Assembly: GCF_038443705.2 (NCBI RefSeq)
Contig: NZ_CP151767.2
Location: 434,001-498,000, forward strand
Direction of reading: 5' to 3'
DNA: 64,000 nucleotides
Source of the DNA: Yoonia sp. SS1-5
GTDB taxonomy: Bacteria > Pseudomonadota > Alphaproteobacteria > Rhodobacterales > Rhodobacteraceae
Shown: in pieces, positions 53,226 to 61,662 of the stretch
How positions within the stretch are numbered: the first letter of the stretch is position 1
Layout of the letters: each line of letters starts with the position of its first letter
Translations under genes and position numbers: made by a program
The notes under the pieces: generated by a model
The model's database searches: none
Seen by the model: only the letters and a program-made list of their open reading frames with translations
Told to the model about the DNA's origin: nothing

Positions 53226-55608
53226 TCGTGCGACATTTGCGGCATTGCGCTCGGACCTGTTTCAGCCGGATCGGGGACTTTATGTGGTGCCTGTGCGCCA
53301 CCATTCGCCGGCCTGCGCATGGGCATTGCGTGCGCTGATCGCCGAGGTGAAACCGGCCCATGTGTTGATTGAGGCGCCGGGCGATTTTGCCCCGCAAATC
53401 CCGCTGTTGCTCGACCCCGATACCAAGCCGCCAGTGGCTTTGGTTTCCTTGGTTGATGATGCGGGTGATCGCGGGCGGGTTGCCGGGTATTACCCGTTAT
53501 GCGACCACTCGCCGGAGTATGTCGCCTTGCAGGCCGGTGCCGCTATTGGTGCGGAGATGCAGTTCATTGATGCCCCCGCTGCGACCAAGGCAATGCGCGG
53601 CCAGTTAGACGGGACCGCGCCTGTTTCACTGCTCGATGAGCAGCGGTTCGATTCCAGTGATTATGTCACCGCGCTGGCCCGTGCCACGGGGTGCCGGGAT
53701 GGGTTTGAGCTTTGGGATCATTTGTTTGAAACCCGGCTGGGGCAGACCGATTGGCAGTTGTTTTTCGGCGATGTGGGCGTTTATTGCGCGGGCATTCGCG
53801 CCGCCACACCGCAGACGCAGATTGATGCGACCGGTGATACCATACGCGAGGTTTACATGGCCCGTGCGGTCAAAAAGGCATTGGCCGCTGGCGGTCCGGT
53901 TGTTGTGGTTGTGGGCGGTTTTCATGCGCCTGCTCTGTTAGGTGATCTGGATGATCTGCCAACACCCGAAAAACCAAAGGGCACGGCAGAGTGTTATCTG
54001 ATCCGTTACGGGTTCCGCGCGCTGGATGCGCTGAACGGCTACGCTGCCGGGTTGCCGCAGCCGGGGTATTACCAGGCGCTGTGGGATCGGGCGCATGCGG
54101 AAGAAACCCCCTACGATCTGGGGATTGACCTGCTGACGGATTTCGCGACCCGGATGCGTTCAGAGGGGCATGACCTGTCCTTGCCTGCACAGGCCGAGGC
54201 GATGCGCGTGGCCGAAGGGTTAGCTGCACTGCGTGGGCGTTCGGGTGCGATGCGCCATGATCTGATTGACGGGGTGCGCGCGGCGCTGATCAAAGGGGAA
54301 ACGGCCGCTCAGGATATCTGGACCACGCGGTTTCAGGCGTTCCTGTGCGGGGACCGGTTGGGGGATGTGCCTGCCTCTGCCGGGTCGCCGCCTTTGGTGG
54401 AGGATGTGCGCCGCCGCGCGCGCGCCCACCGCCTTGATATCAGTGACAGTGCGCAGCGGACGCGCAAGCTGGATATCCGCCGCAAGGACACACATTTGGC
54501 CACGTCCCAGTTTCTGCACGCGATGGGGTTGATCGGGTCGCCCTTCGCCAGCCGAACGGCAGGGCCTGACTACGTCAGCGGCGTGCAAACCACGCTTTTG
54601 TTTGAGCATTGGCAATACGCCTGGTCGCCGCAGACCGAGGGGCATCTGATCAATCAGGCGGTTCTGGGGGATGACTTGCCGACTGCCTGCCTTGCCTTCA
54701 TGCATCGCGAACGCGCGGCGTTGATTGCGCAAGGCCATGCCCGTGATCTACCGAAGCTGGTTGATATGCTGGTGCGCGGTCTTTTGGCAGGGCTGGGTGC
54801 GGAACTGGGGCCTTTCGTCGTGCAATTGGGCAGTGACATCCAGAACCATGGGACTTTTGCAAGCGTGACCGTTGCGCTGCGTCGGTTGTTGTTTGTGATG
54901 CAATCCTCGGGGCCACTGGCAGTGGCCGAAGCGCTTGATCTGCGGGGGGTTTTGGGCGCGGCATATGGGCGGTTGGTTTACCTCTGCGATGATCTGCCCA
55001 ACACGTCAGATGAGAACACGCAAGAGCGCCTGGATGCGCTGCGCATGATGAATGAAATTCTGCGCGATTGCGCGGCGATTGGGCTTGATCGCAGCCTGCT
55101 GGATGCGGCTATTGACCGGGTGGCGCTGGCCACCACCAACCCGGTTATTCTGGGGGCCATTCTGGCGGTTTGCGTGCAGGCGGGAACGCGGCCCGCGGCG
55201 GAACTGGTGCAGGTCATGGAAGGGAAGCTGACAGGGGTCAGCCTTGATACTGCCGATCAAATTGGCGTGCTGCGCGGTATCCTGCACACCAGCCCGTCGC
55301 TTTTGTGGCATGCGGATGGGCTGCTGGCCGTGGTCGATGCGTTCATTCGCGGCATTGACGAGGCGCATTTTCTGGATCTGCTGCCGCATCTGCGGTTGGC
55401 GTTCACCCAGTTGAACCCGCGCGAAACGGACCGTGTGGCGCATGAACTGGCTGCATTGATGGGCGTGCAGGCCGGTGGTCTGATCAGTCATGACACGCAG
55501 GTCTCTGACGCTGATCTGGCCGAAGGGCTGCGGGTTGAGAAGGCGCTGCATGCGTCATTGGCGACCGATGGTTTGACCGAATGGATCACGGGCGGGGTGG
55601 CGTCATGA
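53218..55608 (+). CDS. DUF5682 protein (YehM-like), TraB/EreA-like N-terminal motif
   Basis: A 796-residue protein; E. coli YehM is about 760. Residues 23-52 read VVPVRHHSPAC...VLIEAP and residues 210-240 read REVYMARAVKKAL, then VVVVGGFHAPAL. This spacing of N-terminal His-His, Glu, a basic-acidic helix and a final G-x-H is like the TraB/EreA/ChaN fold (inferred). The rest is helical and may be repeat-like. The start is GTG at 53218 inside the end of the MoxR gene; a frame back to 53068 lies wholly within that gene and is rejected. Confidence 0.83.
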   Translation: MTDRATFAALRSDLFQPDRGLYVVPVRHHSPACAWALRALIAEVKPAHVLIEAPGDFAPQIPLLLDPDTKPPVALVSLVDDAGDRGRVAGYYPLCDHSPEYVALQAGAAIGAEMQFIDAPAATKAMRGQLDGTAPVSLLDEQRFDSSDYVTALARATGCRDGFELWDHLFETRLGQTDWQLFFGDVGVYCAGIRAATPQTQIDATGDTIREVYMARAVKKALAAGGPVVVVVGGFHAPALLGDLDDLPTPEKPKGTAECYLIRYGFRALDALNGYAAGLPQPGYYQALWDRAHAEETPYDLGIDLLTDFATRMRSEGHDLSLPAQAEAMRVAEGLAALRGRSGAMRHDLIDGVRAALIKGETAAQDIWTTRFQAFLCGDRLGDVPASAGSPPLVEDVRRRARAHRLDISDSAQRTRKLDIRRKDTHLATSQFLHAMGLIGSPFASRTAGPDYVSGVQTTLLFEHWQYAWSPQTEGHLINQAVLGDDLPTACLAFMHRERAALIAQGHARDLPKLVDMLVRGLLAGLGAELGPFVVQLGSDIQNHGTFASVTVALRRLLFVMQSSGPLAVAEALDLRGVLGAAYGRLVYLCDDLPNTSDENTQERLDALRMMNEILRDCAAIGLDRSLLDAAIDRVALATTNPVILGAILAVCVQAGTRPAAELVQVMEGKLTGVSLDTADQIGVLRGILHTSPSLLWHADGLLAVVDAFIRGIDEAHFLDLLPHLRLAFTQLNPRETDRVAHELAALMGVQAGGLISHDTQVSDADLAEGLRVEKALHASLATDGLTEWITGGVAS

Positions 55609-56717
55609 GCGAGGGGGCAAGACGCTGGCGTCTGGCCCTTGGCCGCTATGCCAATCAGCAGTTGGGCGGTCTTGGGGGGCAGGACGGGCTTATGGATCAA
55701 ACGCTCGATTATCTTTATGGCCGTGAATATCAGGGGCGCGGGCTGGAACAGGATCGTGGACCGGGATCGCTGGACCCGACGCAGATGCAGGCGCTCAATT
55801 GGCTTGGCAAGGCCAAGGGGCTGTTCCCGCAATCGGTGTTTGAGACGTTGCAGGGGCATGCGTTGGACCGTTATGGGCTGACCGATCTGCTGAAAGACCC
55901 CAAAACGCTTGATAGTCTGGAACCCAATCAGGATCTGCTCAGGGTGCTCTTGGGTTTTCATGACCGTGCTGACCCCGCGATCAAGGCCAAGTTGCGCGAA
56001 GTGGCGGACCGCATCATTCGTGACATCATGGAACGGTTGCGTCACGACGTGATGCGCGCGTTTTCGGGACGCCGGAACCGGTTTCGCCGCTCCAATATCC
56101 CGTCAGCTGCGAATTTCGATTGGCGCAATACGTTGCGTGAGAACCTCAAGACCTATGACCCGGAGACCCGCCGGATTATTGCGCAGACCCTGCGCTTTAA
56201 CAGCCGCGAAAAGCGCCGGTTGCCGTGGACGGTCGTGCTGTGCGTCGATCAATCAGGCTCGATGACCGACAGTGTGATCCACTCGGCGGTGATGGCCGCC
56301 ATCCTGTGCGGTCTGCCGGGTGTGACGGTGAAGATGGTTCTGTTTGATACCTCGATCATCGATGTGTCCGACCGGCTGACCGATCCGTTGGACACGTTGT
56401 TGTCGGTGCAACTGGGCGGCGGGACCAACATTGGCCGTGCGGTGACCTATTGCGAGGATTTCATCGCAGACCCCGAACGCACGGTCTTTGCCCTGATCAC
56501 AGACTTTGCCGAAGGGGCATCGCCCCGCGCGCTTTATGCAGCGCTTGCCCGGATGTCGGAGGCGCGGGTGCGGATGATTGGATTGGTGGCGCTGGACGAA
56601 CAGGCCACGCCGTATTTTGATCCGATGATTGCGGGCAGGGCGGCTGACATCGGCATGCAGGTGGGGGCGATGACGCCCGACAAGTTTGCGGAGTGGTTGG
56701 CGGAGATCATGACATGA
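55605..56717 (+). CDS. VWA-domain protein with MIDAS (YehP-like)
   Basis: A 370-residue protein; E. coli YehP is about 378. The helical N-terminal half (1-200) is followed by a von Willebrand factor A domain with a complete metal-ion-dependent adhesion site: D215-Q-S217-G-S219, Thr 274 in GGGTNIG and Asp 300 in LITDFAEG. No signal peptide, so cytoplasmic. Likely partner of the MoxR ATPase. ATG overlaps the preceding stop (ATGA). Confidence 0.9.
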   Translation: MSEGARRWRLALGRYANQQLGGLGGQDGLMDQTLDYLYGREYQGRGLEQDRGPGSLDPTQMQALNWLGKAKGLFPQSVFETLQGHALDRYGLTDLLKDPKTLDSLEPNQDLLRVLLGFHDRADPAIKAKLREVADRIIRDIMERLRHDVMRAFSGRRNRFRRSNIPSAANFDWRNTLRENLKTYDPETRRIIAQTLRFNSREKRRLPWTVVLCVDQSGSMTDSVIHSAVMAAILCGLPGVTVKMVLFDTSIIDVSDRLTDPLDTLLSVQLGGGTNIGRAVTYCEDFIADPERTVFALITDFAEGASPRALYAALARMSEARVRMIGLVALDEQATPYFDPMIAGRAADIGMQVGAMTPDKFAEWLAEIMT

Positions 56718-58639
56718 CCCTGTCTGCGATGATCGCCGTGCACGATGAAACAGCCCTCGCGGCCCTTGCGTCAGTGGGTGTGGTCCGCCGCGCGAAACGC
56801 GATTTTGAGGCGGGCAAGGCAGTTGTTGAAAGCCGTGATGAGGCGGCGGCCACGGTGACGGCGGATGGCAAGGCCGTCATGATCCCGGCTGCCGGGCTGC
56901 CGGCGGCGACTTGCGATTGTCCGGCGACCGGCATTTGCAGGCATATCTTATTGGCTGTTTTCGCACTGCGTGAGGATCCATCGGCCGAAATGGCCCCGGT
57001 GACATCCGCCACTGATGAGTTGCACGCGCTTGACGAAGCGGGTTTGCGCAAGTTTGCCGGGGCTGACTGGGACAAGGCAATTAATCTGGCACGGATCAGC
57101 GGGCGGGCCACATTGACGGAAGATGGGGCAAACCTGTCAGTGCAACTGCCGGATGTTGCGTTTCCGGTCGTGTTTCTGGCGGGGCAGGGGCTGGCGGGCG
57201 CTGTCTTCAAAGGTGCCAAGAGCGCCAAGCGGCGGATGACGGCGGCGGCGGCATTGGTTGCGCGCCAGCGCTCAGGCGCACAGACGTTGGATCAGATCAC
57301 GCAAGACGAAGACCAGATTGCGCAAATGTCGCCTGCGTTTCTGGGGAGGGTGCAGGCGGCAATTACGGCGTTGGTCGCAGGTGTCTTTGGCGGCGGGTCC
57401 GTGGTGGCCGAGGATTTGGTGTTTGATTTGTCGATCTCGGCGCGCGCGCAAGCCGCACCGCGCTTGACCGCACTGTTGCGTGGGTTGGTGCAGCAATCGC
57501 GCAAGCAACGCGCACATCACATCGCATTCCGTGAGGATCGGTTTTTGGCCGATGCCGCTCGCGCCTATGCTTTGGCCAAGGCGTTGGCGCAGCATCCGGA
57601 GGACACGCAACTGACCGGAACCTTACGGCGCAATTACCGCGATCATGACGATATTGATCTGATCATGCTGGGGGCTGTGCAATGGACAGCCGCAAGTGGC
57701 GCACGTGGGTTGCGGCTCTATGGCTATGCCCCCGCGACGGGTGCCTGGTACACCACGGGACAGGCGCGGGGGGCCGGAATGGACCCCGGGTTTTCGCCCC
57801 GCAATGCGTATGACGCGCCGCTTTGGGCCGGTGGTATCGCGCGCAAACTGATCGGTGGACAGGTGTATTTGCGACGGCCGCGGGTGTCAGATGACAACCA
57901 GATCGCCTGGGATCATGGGTCGGTCGAGCGCCGACCGATACCTGATTTGGTTGAGGCCGGCGTCGCCTTGCAAAACTGGGCTGCCGCGCGGGAAGACATT
58001 GCCAAACGTTCACCTGTCGGATTGCGTGGAACAGGTGCTCCGGTGCCGGTCTTGCTGGCCCCGTCGCATATCGGTGACGCGCAGTTTCATGATCTTGAGC
58101 AGCGCTATCAGGTAACAGTGGCGGACAACAGCCATACGGCCATCGCGCTGACGATCCCTGCTGATCAGCATGCGACAGTGGATTGGCTCCATCGCAATAA
58201 GGCTGCGGTGCAGGCCATGTTGTGCGAGGTGACGGCGGTTGATCTGCGGCAAGAGCTGATGCTGATTGCGATCCTTTTCAAGGCGGGGGATGGCAAGTTG
58301 CAGGTCATGAACCTGACACTGGATCAGACGACACCGCAGAAAATGGCATTTGGGGATCGCGCTTTATCGTTTCTCAAAGACAAGGTCAGGTTTGGCACTG
58401 CGGCCCAACCTGCACCAAGTACTGGGCAAGTTGAGATACTGTGCCATGCTGTATTCGATGCAACAGCGGAAATCCTTCGTTTTGGTCAGTCTCAGGCCCT
58501 TGATGCATTGGGCTGGCGCGCGGATGCGTTGCAATTGGCTCTTTTGGCCCAAGCATTGCGCGATCTTGCCAAGGATCCTACCGCAGATAACGCCATGCGG
58601 GTCAGTTATTTGTCGACCCAAGCCATCTTGCACGGTTAG
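56714..58639 (+). CDS. SWIM zinc-finger protein (YehQ-like)
   Basis: A 641-residue protein; E. coli YehQ is of similar size. SWIM motif Cys 67-x-Cys 69-x5-Cys 75-x-His 77 (CDCPATGICRH) is intact, so it probably binds zinc and may touch nucleic acid or protein. The rest of the protein has no motif I know. Four-base overlap with the VWA gene. Last gene of the operon. Confidence 0.88.
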   Translation: MTLSAMIAVHDETALAALASVGVVRRAKRDFEAGKAVVESRDEAAATVTADGKAVMIPAAGLPAATCDCPATGICRHILLAVFALREDPSAEMAPVTSATDELHALDEAGLRKFAGADWDKAINLARISGRATLTEDGANLSVQLPDVAFPVVFLAGQGLAGAVFKGAKSAKRRMTAAAALVARQRSGAQTLDQITQDEDQIAQMSPAFLGRVQAAITALVAGVFGGGSVVAEDLVFDLSISARAQAAPRLTALLRGLVQQSRKQRAHHIAFREDRFLADAARAYALAKALAQHPEDTQLTGTLRRNYRDHDDIDLIMLGAVQWTAASGARGLRLYGYAPATGAWYTTGQARGAGMDPGFSPRNAYDAPLWAGGIARKLIGGQVYLRRPRVSDDNQIAWDHGSVERRPIPDLVEAGVALQNWAAAREDIAKRSPVGLRGTGAPVPVLLAPSHIGDAQFHDLEQRYQVTVADNSHTAIALTIPADQHATVDWLHRNKAAVQAMLCEVTAVDLRQELMLIAILFKAGDGKLQVMNLTLDQTTPQKMAFGDRALSFLKDKVRFGTAAQPAPSTGQVEILCHAVFDATAEILRFGQSQALDALGWRADALQLALLAQALRDLAKDPTADNAMRVSYLSTQAILHG

Positions 58640-59054
58640 GTATTGTGCCGCACACCAACGGCTGGCTCGGAGGCCATGATCTGGTGCATGGTAACATGAT
58701 GCATCTTGGCAACGGGCACCCTGATCAATAGCAGGAATGGGCTGACGGCGTTGGCCCGCAATTTCTGCACGAACAAAATGCCGCAATTGCAAAGCTGGTT
58801 GGTTTGAGCTCTATGCCGCCCTTAGACCGGCCGTTGCATCTCCGGGGTTCTGCGGTGCCGATCCGCCAGAGACGGCCCATTCCTGCCGTCGAAAACCTAG
58901 TGGCTATGATGCGGTGCGGCCCACCAAAAGAGACATTCGCCGCGCGTGCAAAACATTGCGCCACACGAACTCACAGCCTGTGGAACACAGTGGCCGACCG
59001 ATGCCGCGTCGGCTGGTGTGTGTACGTTCGCGGCAGGATCGCCCCGATTGTCAA
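58640..59054. other. Intergenic region of 415 bases
   Basis: Between the SWIM gene and the small lipoprotein gene (minus strand) no gene is supported. Short frames on both strands (for example minus 58964-58725) resemble the decayed, low-information spacer often seen in Rhodobacteraceae. A second stretch at 61379-61662 shares a GGTTCTGCGGT word, which may point to a dispersed degenerate repeat. Confidence 0.35.
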
Positions 59055-59243
59055 TTACCGGCAGCCGGTACCGCCGATCCCATCGCGGGCGATGACCTGA
59101 TCTGTCGGGCAGCGGGGCATCATGACAGGGGCTGCCATAACTGGCGCAGCCTCAATCATGGGTTCTTCGAGGACGACAGGTTCGGGTTGCGGTGCGCTAC
59201 AGGCCGCTAGCACGAAAAATAGGCCCAAAGTCAGCTTCTTCAT
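59055..59243 (-). CDS. Small lipoprotein
   Basis: A 62-residue protein: signal sequence MKKLTLGLFFVLAAC with lipobox LAAC (Cys 15), then a Pro/Ala/Glu-rich linker and a short end 'CPTDQVIARDGIGGTGCR' with two Cys. Probably anchored in the outer or inner membrane. Its ATG overlaps the end of the DUF6502 gene (ATGA), so the two form one unit. Function unknown. Confidence 0.8.
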   Translation of the reverse strand: MKKLTLGLFFVLAACSAPQPEPVVLEEPMIEAAPVMAAPVMMPRCPTDQVIARDGIGGTGCR

Positions 59244-59998
59244 GGGACATCATCCTGTTTGCTATAAAAATATCCGCCTGCGCGAAACCTAAAACTGCGC
59301 CTTTCCTTTGGCAATTCTTTCGCCGATTTCTTCATCTCCGCGGCCTGCGTGCTGAGGTCTTTCAACATGGCCATCTGACCGGCGTCATAGGCGGTTTTCA
59401 AAGCCGCCACTTGATCGGCGCTCAGCTCGGTGTAATGCACTGCGCGCTCAAAATGCGGGGGCCCTTGCCCCAACACGTTCTCGGTTGCCGCATCAAAATG
59501 ATCGCCAAGGTTCTGGGTCAGATAGGCCAGTTGGTCCTCCGACCCCGATAGCGGCTGATACGACGATTGCAAAAGGCGCACCTCCTGGGTGTCGGTGTCA
59601 ATCGCAACAGCCCCTGCCTCCTCCAATGTGTCCAGCATGGTGCGCGGGTGGATGTCCTTGCGCACAACCTTGGCCAGCGCCTCAAATGACGGCGCAGGGC
59701 CGTTTTTTGGCAAGTCACGCCCGCCATAGTCCTGTTCCGTTTGCCATAGCGCCAAGAGCCGCGCGAGGTGATGCGGGCGCGGCTCTGGCACAGGCAAGGC
59801 ACGCAGACGCGCGATATCGCGCCGCTGCAAACCGGTCAGCACCGACAGGCGGCTATCGGTCAGTTTGCCATCACTCAGCCCCTTCGCCGCTTCGACATAG
59901 TGGGCCTTGAGCCGTTCGGAGAGTTCAGGAAACTGGACCCCACGCGCAACCATCAGCCGGGCGAAAGGGGCGAGCAGTCTATCAAGCAAATCAATCAT
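59240..59998 (-). CDS. DUF6502 family protein, possible DNA-binding regulator
   Basis: A 252-residue soluble protein of a family seen in Rhodobacteraceae. The segment TDSRLSVLTGLQRRDIARLR near residues 45-65 looks like a helix-turn-helix, and 'RKDIHPRTMLDTLEEAGAVAID' near 110 like a winged-helix part, so a transcription factor is possible. ATG at 59998 is taken as start; a frame to 60016 would put the operator inside the coding region. Twin palindromes lie upstream, which fits autoregulation. Confidence 0.75.
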   Translation of the reverse strand: MIDLLDRLLAPFARLMVARGVQFPELSERLKAHYVEAAKGLSDGKLTDSRLSVLTGLQRRDIARLRALPVPEPRPHHLARLLALWQTEQDYGGRDLPKNGPAPSFEALAKVVRKDIHPRTMLDTLEEAGAVAIDTDTQEVRLLQSSYQPLSGSEDQLAYLTQNLGDHFDAATENVLGQGPPHFERAVHYTELSADQVAALKTAYDAGQMAMLKDLSTQAAEMKKSAKELPKERRSFRFRAGGYFYSKQDDVP

Positions 59999-60000
59999 AA

Positions 60001-60067
60001 TGTGCAATATGCACATTTATATTGACAGGTCTATCGCATTCTGAATATGTGCAATTAACACATTTAT
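60001..60067. promoter_or_regulatory. Twin palindromic operators between DUF6502 and VWA lipoprotein genes
   Basis: TGTGCAATATGCACA (60001-60015) and TGTGCAATTAACACA (60048-60062), each followed by TTTAT, 47 bp apart. They are inverted repeats of TGTG(CA)/CACA. A TTGACA element (60022-60027) followed at about 17 bases by ATATGT suggests a promoter for the plus-strand gene with operator 2 on its -10. Site 1 abuts the start of the DUF6502 gene. Confidence 0.6.
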
Positions 60068-60079
60068 TGGAGATGGCAG

Positions 60080-61378
60080 ATGATTATCGCCCCAAAGACA
60101 TTGCTCATGATCAACGCAACCGCACTTTTGTGCGCGTGTTCGGTGCCAAATGCGCAGACCAGCAGCAATCCGGCTGGCACACCCCTCGCGGCGCCGATCG
60201 TAACACCCGAAGCCAGCGCTGCACCCATGGCGATGGAGGCCCCGGCCGTCGTCATCGCGCCACCCCCATCGTCTCGCGCCAGCAATGCGCGCGCTGGCGT
60301 GGTGACCGCAGGCGACATCAATGACACCCTGAACCTGCCTGCTTTCCTGCGCTTCCAGAACACAGCCTCAGACGGGCTCAACCTGCGCAAAGCCAACCTG
60401 ACCGAGCCCGTCATGGTGCAACTGCGCGGCCCCTCCGGCACGCCAGCCCCGGGCGTGCGCGTTACGCTGCGGCGTCCGGGTGCCGCTGATCCGTTCTATG
60501 ACGGCTACTCCGGCGTTGACGGCATGATCAGCGTCTTTCCCGCCACTCTGGGGCAGTCGCGCATGCGCAATGTCGAGTTGCGCGCCTTCCCGGGTGGGGA
60601 CGGCCCCGCCATCGTCAAAACCCTCGCCACAAGCACGACCCGGCAGGCCGTCACTCTGCCCGTTGAAAGCGCATGGGCGCCCGACTTCTTGGATCTGGTG
60701 TTTGTGGTCGACACAACCGGCAGCATGAGCGACGAACTGACATGGTTATCGCAGGAAATCACGCAGATCACCCGGCAAGCGCAAAGTGCCGCCCCGGGTG
60801 TCGATATCCGCTTCGGGCTGGTGGTCTATAAGGCCCCCGCCGACCCATACGTCGTGAAATCCTATGGTTTCACCAGCGACGTCGGACAATTCACCCGCTG
60901 GATCGCGTCCGAACGGTCATCAGGTGGGGCAGGCGGACCCGAAGTCGTCGCCGACGCGCTCAATACCGCCGTGCAGCTGGACTGGCGGCGGGGCAGGGGC
61001 GAACGCCTGATCTTCCAGATCGGGGATGAACCACCCCACCCGCTCAGGACCCGCACCTACTATGACGCTGCACAAACCGCCGCGGCGAATGGCATTCAGG
61101 TCTTCGGGCTTGCGGCGAGCGGGGTTGAGGCGCAACTGGAATACCTTATGCGACAAGGGGCGGTGATGACCGGCGGCCGGTATCTGTTCCTGACCGACGA
61201 CAGCGGCGTCGGGCTATCCCATGCCGAACCCACGATCTCTTGCTATCAGGTCACGCGGCTGAACGATCTTGTGGTCCGCGTCCTGCGATCAGAACTCAGC
61301 GGACGCCGGGTTGAGGCGGCCCCATCCGAGGTCATCCGCGAGGTTGGTAGCTATCAAAACGGCATTTGCCGGAATTGA
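60080..61378 (+). CDS. VWA-domain lipoprotein
   Basis: A 432-residue protein with a signal sequence ending LLCAC (lipobox Cys about 20), a Pro/Ala-rich linker, a beta-rich domain (about 95-200) and a VWA domain from about 207 with MIDAS DTTGS in VFVVDTTGSMSDEL and QIGDEPPHP. It would sit on the periplasmic or outer face. GGAGAT precedes the ATG. It is a second VWA protein near the MoxR operon but has a different layout and its own divergent regulator. Confidence 0.85.
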   Translation: MIIAPKTLLMINATALLCACSVPNAQTSSNPAGTPLAAPIVTPEASAAPMAMEAPAVVIAPPPSSRASNARAGVVTAGDINDTLNLPAFLRFQNTASDGLNLRKANLTEPVMVQLRGPSGTPAPGVRVTLRRPGAADPFYDGYSGVDGMISVFPATLGQSRMRNVELRAFPGGDGPAIVKTLATSTTRQAVTLPVESAWAPDFLDLVFVVDTTGSMSDELTWLSQEITQITRQAQSAAPGVDIRFGLVVYKAPADPYVVKSYGFTSDVGQFTRWIASERSSGGAGGPEVVADALNTAVQLDWRRGRGERLIFQIGDEPPHPLRTRTYYDAAQTAAANGIQVFGLAASGVEAQLEYLMRQGAVMTGGRYLFLTDDSGVGLSHAEPTISCYQVTRLNDLVVRVLRSELSGRRVEAAPSEVIREVGSYQNGICRN

Positions 61379-61662
61379 GCCAACAGGCGGGGAGAGAGGC
61401 GAGCACGGCCCAAAGCCGGCCTCCATCAACGGCCTTCGGTTCTGCGGTTGCAGCCGGCTTTCCGGCCATTGGGCGCGCGTGCCATATCTGGCGATGGCCG
61501 AACTGGTAATCTGTTGGGCAAAGCGGAGTATGGATTTTTCGCCTCGTTGCCGCAGCGGTCATCGCCGACCGATTTCGAACGCCAGAGCCAAGCCAGCTTG
61601 TCGGTCGGCATTCCGCTTTACACATGCATGGCATGCTTTCAGCCGAGGACGCATTTCGCTTG

